From contig OX393570.1 in assembly GCA_947652115.1 (NCBI GenBank), forward strand, positions 1,386,006 through 1,450,005: a stretch of DNA of 64,000 nt, written 5' to 3'. Positions 59,301-64,000 of the stretch are shown here, one piece after another. Numbering within the stretch: position 1 is the first letter of the stretch; the number at the start of each line of letters is the position of its first letter. The stretch is from Blastomussa wellsi (lineage: Eukaryota; Cnidaria; Anthozoa; Scleractinia; Plerogyridae). The position numbers were made by a program, and so were the translations under genes. The notes beneath the pieces were generated by a model that was given only the letters and a program-made list of their open reading frames with translations, was not told the DNA's origin and did not search any database.

Positions 59301-61172
59301 GAGCTCTTTTCTCATCTCCTCGCATCGTTCGTTCAGATGTTCAATCGTTTTGGAAAGCTCGTCTGTAGTTTTCCTGGCTCTTTCTTCGGATTCTTCTAGG
59401 CATTCTTCCACCTTTTCTTTCTCTTGTTTGGTGCGTTCCAAGAGCTCTTCGAGTTCTTGTATTTGCGACTTGGTGTAGTCTTGGCTAGACCATGAATCTT
59501 CAGACTCCTTTGGCAAAGCAGCAAGACCTGGCGTTTCGCCGACAGCAACAACGCGCTCTTCATTAAAATCATCGGTTTCGTCGTAATCACTCAAATCATC
59601 TTCAATCAGAGCCAACGGCGCGCTTTGTACAACTTGAAGGTGTTCAACTACAACTTCTTCTGGATCTTCTTGTTTTTTGCTTTTAGATTTTTCTGCCTCC
59701 ATGATGTGCCCGGCTAGTTCACTCTGCAAGGAAATCACCTCGTCCCTCAGTTGTTCTAATTCTTGCGTCAGTTCTTCGTTTTCTTTCCTCAGTCTGTTTC
59801 TTTCTTCATCTCCGTCCTCCTGATCCAGACCGGCTACAAACTGAGACAGGTCTCGCTCTTGTAAGTCTTCCAGTTGCGTTTTCAGCGAAGCAATGTCATC
59901 TTTTAATTCTTCTATTTCCGCTCTCAATGCGGAAATAGTCTTTTCCTTGTCAGAAACGTCCTTCTTGTAAAGCTCTGCGCGGACGTGGGATTCGTTAAGT
60001 TGCTTGGTCCAGTTCTTGGAGTCCATTTCGGCTTTGTTTTTGCTGTCGACATACTGCAGGTACAAGATTTCCTTTTCCTTACAGACTTCTTTCAGATTCA
60101 TCTCCAGCTGTGAAATCTTCTTGTTTTGAACATCAAGCCTGTTGCTGCCTTCGCGGATCAAACTTTCGCGGCTGTCCTTCTCGGCTTCCAAATTGCTTTC
60201 CAATTCCGTGACAAGGCTTCGAATAACGGACATTTCTTTTTCAAGCTCGATATTCCTCGCTCGACTTTTGTCGCAGTTGTCTTCTGATTCGCTCACCTGT
60301 GCATGGTACTCCACAATCTGGTGTTTCATCTCCTCGATTACTTCATCATCTGCCGACAATTTAATTTGCAAGTCCTTCAACTTCTGCTCTAGGTCGTTGA
60401 CTTCCTTTCGCAATTCGTCTTTATCTTGCTGAAGTTTATCATTTTCCGTGGCGATTTCTTCATACTTGAGTTTTAATGACTCCATTTCTTGCGTGAAATC
60501 AGCATCACGGCGGCCACATTGCTTACATTGTTGCTCGTCATCGCCAGTTTCATACTGTGGAATTGTGTCACGCAAATCACTGGAATCCCTCGTTTGGAAT
60601 TTATCGAGCTGGATTACCAATTCATCGTTTTCCTTCTTTGTCTCATCGAGCAGATCCTGCAGATTCTTGTTGTCTCTCGTGATTTCTTCGGCTTTGTCTT
60701 GTTGTTTTTTGTATATGCGAATTGTCGCCTCGAGCTTTTCGATGGTAATTTTCAACAGCTTATTTTCCTCTACCACCGTCTTGAAAGTAATTTCGTGCTC
60801 TGAGAACGTTCTGTGGTAAGAAAACGCCGCGTCTTTCAGCACGCCTATCTTTTCCTCTGTGTTCTCGCAGGCGTCCTCGAGGTTGCGAAGTCTCTCGCGT
60901 GTATTTCTTAACTCCTGTTCGAGCTCACCCAGCCTGTCTTGCGCCTCGAAGAAGCGTGTTTTGAAATCTTCATCGGCCGGAAGCTCTTCGACTTTAAATC
61001 TAATCGTTTCTTCCGTAGTCTTGGACTCCATTGTCTCTGAAACATAGTCTGTTTTCTCGCTGTTGACTTCCAAATCGTACGCGGCTTCTTTAGAGTCGCG
61101 TGAAACATCGCCGTCATTCGCTCCATGAGATGATTCTCGACCCGATGAAACTGCATCCCCCGAGTCCGACAT
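56358..61172 (-). CDS. Large intronless coiled-coil protein, unknown function
   Basis: Uninterrupted 1604-codon frame. Residues 1-60 are acidic and Ser-rich (MSDSGDAVSSGRESSHGAND). About 65-1150 is heptad-rich, Glu/Lys/Leu-dominated coiled coil of the myosin-tail/golgin/rootletin type, interrupted near 215 by a CKQCGRR motif and near 540-570 by an acidic linker. After about 1180 the chain becomes Pro/Glu/Tyr/Asp-rich and apparently disordered, with patches such as RRIIGVYDNDGNLIGYQEVY, ending GTRRDGPSIRQYASGTYL. No motor, membrane segment or known capping domain (GRIP, GRAB, CH) is visible. Probably a cytoskeletal or organelle-tethering scaffold (inference). The start at 61172 is the first Met after stops. 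Open frames on the opposite strand are shadows. Confidence 0.88.
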   Translation of the reverse strand: MSDSGDAVSSGRESSHGANDGDVSRDSKEAAYDLEVNSEKTDYVSETMESKTTEETIRFKVEELPADEDFKTRFFEAQDRLGELEQELRNTRERLRNLEDACENTEEKIGVLKDAAFSYHRTFSEHEITFKTVVEENKLLKITIEKLEATIRIYKKQQDKAEEITRDNKNLQDLLDETKKENDELVIQLDKFQTRDSSDLRDTIPQYETGDDEQQCKQCGRRDADFTQEMESLKLKYEEIATENDKLQQDKDELRKEVNDLEQKLKDLQIKLSADDEVIEEMKHQIVEYHAQVSESEDNCDKSRARNIELEKEMSVIRSLVTELESNLEAEKDSRESLIREGSNRLDVQNKKISQLEMNLKEVCKEKEILYLQYVDSKNKAEMDSKNWTKQLNESHVRAELYKKDVSDKEKTISALRAEIEELKDDIASLKTQLEDLQERDLSQFVAGLDQEDGDEERNRLRKENEELTQELEQLRDEVISLQSELAGHIMEAEKSKSKKQEDPEEVVVEHLQVVQSAPLALIEDDLSDYDETDDFNEERVVAVGETPGLAALPKESEDSWSSQDYTKSQIQELEELLERTKQEKEKVEECLEESEERARKTTDELSKTIEHLNERCEEMRKELVEKEMIVNKLRKDQAQDMNTINDLEEKLREQDYIEGQLEKARQELLELKSQDTKHELIEEYEKLKDKYDKILEEEKHFKEESETLAKQKEDVEDELEELKEKFEKGKKMYGDLCDENDDQKKEIEKLKDEVSDLSEELKEEEDLHISETDKLKRKSAELEETIRKLEAELSDLKAKLERKEEDENWKQKHDELKREKNSIQMEKQRLERNMERTEDEHELTKTKYGKVRRELDDAHTETATLRRQVSELKLVKDTGELEKELAKLKETLEKKEKECKQHLEELEELKRSLSQQTNEDGWQEKFESLKLKLDEVEDEKDSLQKEKNHLQNDLRKDSEKLAEVEIKLSQANMEIEGLSKDFHKSHTRITHLEIELQRASKQKQQAEEQAKWIKKELLTREDTISKLGKELSEKNKAIEETDDSDKDNQIIMLERELQLLQSRIPASEKDESVLHNRIRFLEDNMKEIKVKLDGKTVQLDECEKKNEELSVHVVELSKEIQSLYRRYEASRAEVAELKAGYPVVPDKSETTSLTIDVEGKPEVELGVSVQERVRSRVVTSGLSRSRSELEISVSQLPGTVIIGEPVGVTVDYNTVGSPFVTHPLELTASEPEDNDEERFSQESEDEDVPPVVYSAPEVESAPPQPYSSPPAEPERILISAQALPRPQIPKSIDPERFPFIKGSGVRLNAGAFQPVPNRDNDQPEEYPDENGSDDHQVPAKGRFRAMSREELFKLDGLLHAHASHHDVPHEYNQPPENGVDDRNMIYPREPNVQDGEGWPEPPAYEWEVEEPPLQPSNDAHSYQSAPRGEYPDEYDDHLEEHPDPYKAPPRKPASSYKRRIIGVYDNDGNLIGYQEVYEEITDEYADEMNGGGITPYPDHHEYRQEPHPYEVEQYPPENVPFTNGTGQPLEDSSQFYDRNRNSTKDPWYSQQPDDARGFAKSKYNRENNENYRPGYTDPYGYLNGHGTRRDGPSIRQYASGTYL

Positions 61173-62147
61173 GTTTGGAAGGTTGCTACCTTGTCACTGT
61201 TAAACGGATACAAAACAGAATGTAACGCATACTAAGTAAATATCTCACGTTCCAAGGTCGTGTATGTACAAAAGTGCTAAAATGATAACCAGCCAAAAGC
61301 CACAAGCAAACACGGTGATCACTCGTTCGATTGATCGGTTAGTCCAGTGGTTAGAAAGACAAACGGACCCAACAAACCAGAAGTCAAACAAATTCGACCA
61401 CAGAATAAACAGATAGAATCAGCGACTGACAAGCGAGTATTAAACTTGGGTTTGGCGCAATTTTCGTTTACGTCAGACGACAACAACGAAAGCAATCTTC
61501 ACACATGTACATGTTATTAGCCGCTACTTCCTACAGCAAAACAGAATCTGACAAGGAGTAATCGTTTAGAAAGTACCCTAGGTGTATCAGTACCTGCCAG
61601 ATATTCCCGTTTGTGTTCAGTCTATACAAGGCCACTTTTTGCTGTACTTTCTACCACAAATCCACAGGCAACAGCTACCGAATTAACGAAATACAAGTGT
61701 ACGATATAGCACGCCGCATCTAATTTGATACACCTACGTGGGCAAAGTCCCGTGAGAACAGTAAGATTGGCCACTTCAATATAAAAGAGTGCACAACTAA
61801 GCGCGGAATTTGCATACCAATAACAACCATATAAAGTCACGCTCGAGGAAACGGGAAATGATTCGTTAGTGTCACGCTCGAATTCCTTTGCGTATCGGAT
61901 AATTTTCACACTCAGCAATGGATAAGATGTTATAATCGCCGTCACACTGAGTTAATCAAGTATTAGCCATCGGATTAAAGAACGTTCTTCATTTGTTTAA
62001 TTCATTTTTTTTATGTATTTATCACTTAAACTCAAAGCGCACCTTTATCCTATAAAATCTGGGCAAACATTTGTCGCGAAGAATATTTTTGTTGTTTCAA
62101 ACATGGCACCTGTTAATTGATGCTAATCATTTCTGTAATCTTACACG

Positions 62148-62279
62148 ATGGCGTCTAAAGAATTTGTAAAAACAATCTTTGCGCGTTCCTTGAATTCTTC
62201 AAGGAAAAATCCGAGACCTGGCGAGGAAAGTAGAACCAGAAAGACTCCCTGCAAGCGAAATTCTTTGTCAAAGAAGTAG
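62148..62279 (+). CDS. Small basic ORF or first exon (uncertain)
   Basis: 43 codons starting MASKEFVKTIFARSLNSSRK, rich in Ser/Arg/Lys, with a G at +4 after the ATG. Stop at 62277. A GT two bases before the stop (AAGAA|GTAGGC) could be a donor, which would make this the first coding exon of a gene continuing rightwards. I do not recognise it. Confidence 0.25.
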   Translation: MASKEFVKTIFARSLNSSRKNPRPGEESRTRKTPCKRNSLSKK

Positions 62280-63014
62280 GCATAATACTTTTTTAGTAAA
62301 CAACGGTATCGATTTGTTTAGAACTTTCCAGCTGCATTGCTACTGATTTCCATTTAATAGAATGTTAAATGTACCCTACACACCCAACTTTTAAAAATTG
62401 TACGCGTGTTTGTTAACCCATGCTATCCTGGCCGCAAAATCAATTTGTGATATTCAAGCGAAGGGGTGCACGACGATAGCCTAGTTCGTAGTAAGCGCGC
62501 CGAACACTGGAGGGTTTGTTTTCTGGTATGAAATGTGGTCGTCATGATCACTAGCTTGCTCAAATTTATCGAAATACAACTCAAGCCTCTCACGCATTAG
62601 TCGTGAGTCTCACGCACAACAAATGACTTTTTTCTGGGGATGCAGTCATTTATGAATAACAAACGATAATCTACAGGAATTCATAAAAGAACAAACAAAG
62701 CTCAAAATTGGTCCGTGAATGAATTTAAAAAGAGGGAGTAACAAAACACATCGTTTTATATCTCACGCATTTGGAGTGCCTAAACTTTGCCTGTGGTCTA
62801 TATTATATAAACGTTTGAATTGTTCAAGAGCCGATTGACACCTTATCCAGGTTGGCCACTTTAATATCAAATCATCGTGTGGTTGTTTTTCGACTTGCCT
62901 GCGTGAGCCGTCGATTTCTTTTGGTTCTAGTTCACCCAACAGTTAGCCTCCCAGACGTCGGGGTTCGTCACGCTAGAAGCGCGGAGGGACTGGACAGAGC
63001 ACGAGGCGGCCAAG

Positions 63015-63020
63015 ATGGCG
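63015..63020 (+). CDS. Possible first coding exon (ATG GCG | GTAAGA)
   Basis: A GC-rich stretch (62940-63020) ends AAGATGGCG directly followed by a strong donor, GTAAGA. A two-codon first exon after a GC-rich leader is a common metazoan arrangement. The rest of the gene would lie beyond the window, so this is only a candidate. Confidence 0.25.
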
Positions 63021-64000
63021 GTAAGAACAATTTTTCAGAGTGACCATGGAAGATGTAATTTTGTGAATTTCTGCTCTTTATTCGTTCACAGACCAAGGAG
63101 GTGACATTCTTAGTCAAATCTGAGTGTTTCAGTGGAGGCACAGGGATGTATAATGAAAACCGAATAGCGATATCATCTATTATTTGTAAAGTGTAATTCG
63201 TGTGGTCTGTTCTTGTGTTCGGCTTCTGTTGTCGTGTGAAATTCGTTTTTGTGTGTAAATGTAAGCCTTTGTTTTTTAGTATCGTTGTATTTTATGTGGT
63301 GTGCAATTTATAGTAATGTCCAAATCTACAGAGCGATGATTAAACCCGAGAAATGAGTTTCAAACGAGCCTACTTAGGGAGTTTGATGATGATTGTATAC
63401 ACTTGATTTCTGAGCTCTGTGGTAGAATTGTGGTGGACTCAGGTTTTTCTCTTTAAAAGAAATATCAATATTAATCTTGACAGTCAGTTTATTGCAAAAC
63501 ATCTTTTTTTAAGGGGTGCTCCTACCTGCAGTTTCTCAACCTTCTTAATTAACACGTGGACTCTTTGAGTATTTAGCCTATTACACCTCAGACTTGTTCC
63601 TGAAAATCCAAGTCTCTCGTTCGGTTTGCGCAAGTAAGCACGCGATGGAAATGGAAAGATGTTTTGGCTGGAAATTCAAAATCGAGGAATGGTTCATTTC
63701 TGAGCCAATCTCCTCAGTTGAGTGCAATGCACACGTTTCACACTGTCTTTCACACACACAATTCCCAAGCGATTTGATTAAGATAATTCGCTTGCGATTT
63801 CAACGTGATCTTTTTCAAATAACTCTGTCATGTGTATCGATACAAAGAAAAAATGAGTGTAAGTAGCTGTCTATCCTTGATTGAAATGAAAAGTTCCGAA
63901 ATTATAGAGGCTGTACAAGTGACTGGATCCCAATTTGAAAATCAATCTCATCTCCTGGTGCTTTCTCTGCTTGTTGCTGCCACAGAACTCAGTCCCGCAA

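Larger units (their letters stand above)
61173..64000. other. Right-end region
   Basis: The first few hundred bases are the promoter/5' leader of the coiled-coil gene. The remainder is AT-rich with two weak plus-strand first-exon candidates (62148-62279 and 63015-63020). The 90-codon frame at 63594-63866 and the 107-codon minus frame at 61622-61945 show no family signature. Confidence 0.4.

Noticed and set aside
56589..60819. Several 60-173 codon plus-strand frames opposite the coiled-coil gene
   Set aside because: Antisense shadows caused by Glu/Lys-rich codons reading as Leu/Phe/Ser.

Overview
The window is eukaryotic genomic DNA: AT-rich, intron-rich, with metazoan genes, GT-AG introns and many small inverted-repeat transposons. 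The gene set and one dispersed repeat family (the GGTGGCCAAT / CAACCCAGTTGATAAAACC family) point to an anthozoan cnidarian, most likely a stony coral. That assignment rests on pattern recognition, not on a search.

Layout. 1-2.8 kb: 3' exons of a ZDHHC23-like palmitoyltransferase (+). 3.6-16.1 kb: a 17-exon gene (+) whose predicted 1265-aa product joins a J domain, eight 19-residue repeats, a ubiquitin-interacting motif, a coiled coil, a CCCH finger and a Pro/Ala/Gln-rich tail. 17.9-27.9 kb: ATG4-type autophagy protease (+), 14 exons, complete. 32.3-33.8 kb: intronless Zic-family transcription factor (-). 38.0-45.4 kb: thymidylate kinase (-), 5 exons, complete. 47.3-47.5 kb: SMCO4-like membrane microprotein (-). 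49.2-53.4 kb: angiotensin-converting-enzyme-like M2 metallopeptidase (+), 5 exons. 56.4-61.2 kb: intronless 1604-aa coiled-coil protein of unknown function (-). 62-63 kb: weak candidates for first exons of a gene running off the right end.

The genes look like independent housekeeping or developmental loci; there is no operon-like organisation. Introns and spacers hold many non-autonomous elements, several with readable terminal inverted repeats and target-site duplications (TSDs). They include a Mutator-like element with a 9-bp TSD that fills most of one thymidylate kinase intron and itself carries a nested 601-bp element, a PIF/Harbinger-like element (TTA TSD), a piggyBac-like element (TTAA TSD), a tRNA-derived SINE, and a foldback family with 13-15 bp TSDs and a hammerhead-ribozyme-like core.

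The strongest candidates for something undescribed are the J-domain/UIM/CCCH protein, the ribozyme-like foldback family, and the long intronless coiled-coil gene. Exon coordinates were derived by hand from reading frame, splice consensus and remembered family sequences. Reading phase closes for every multi-exon model. No alignment or transcript evidence was available.
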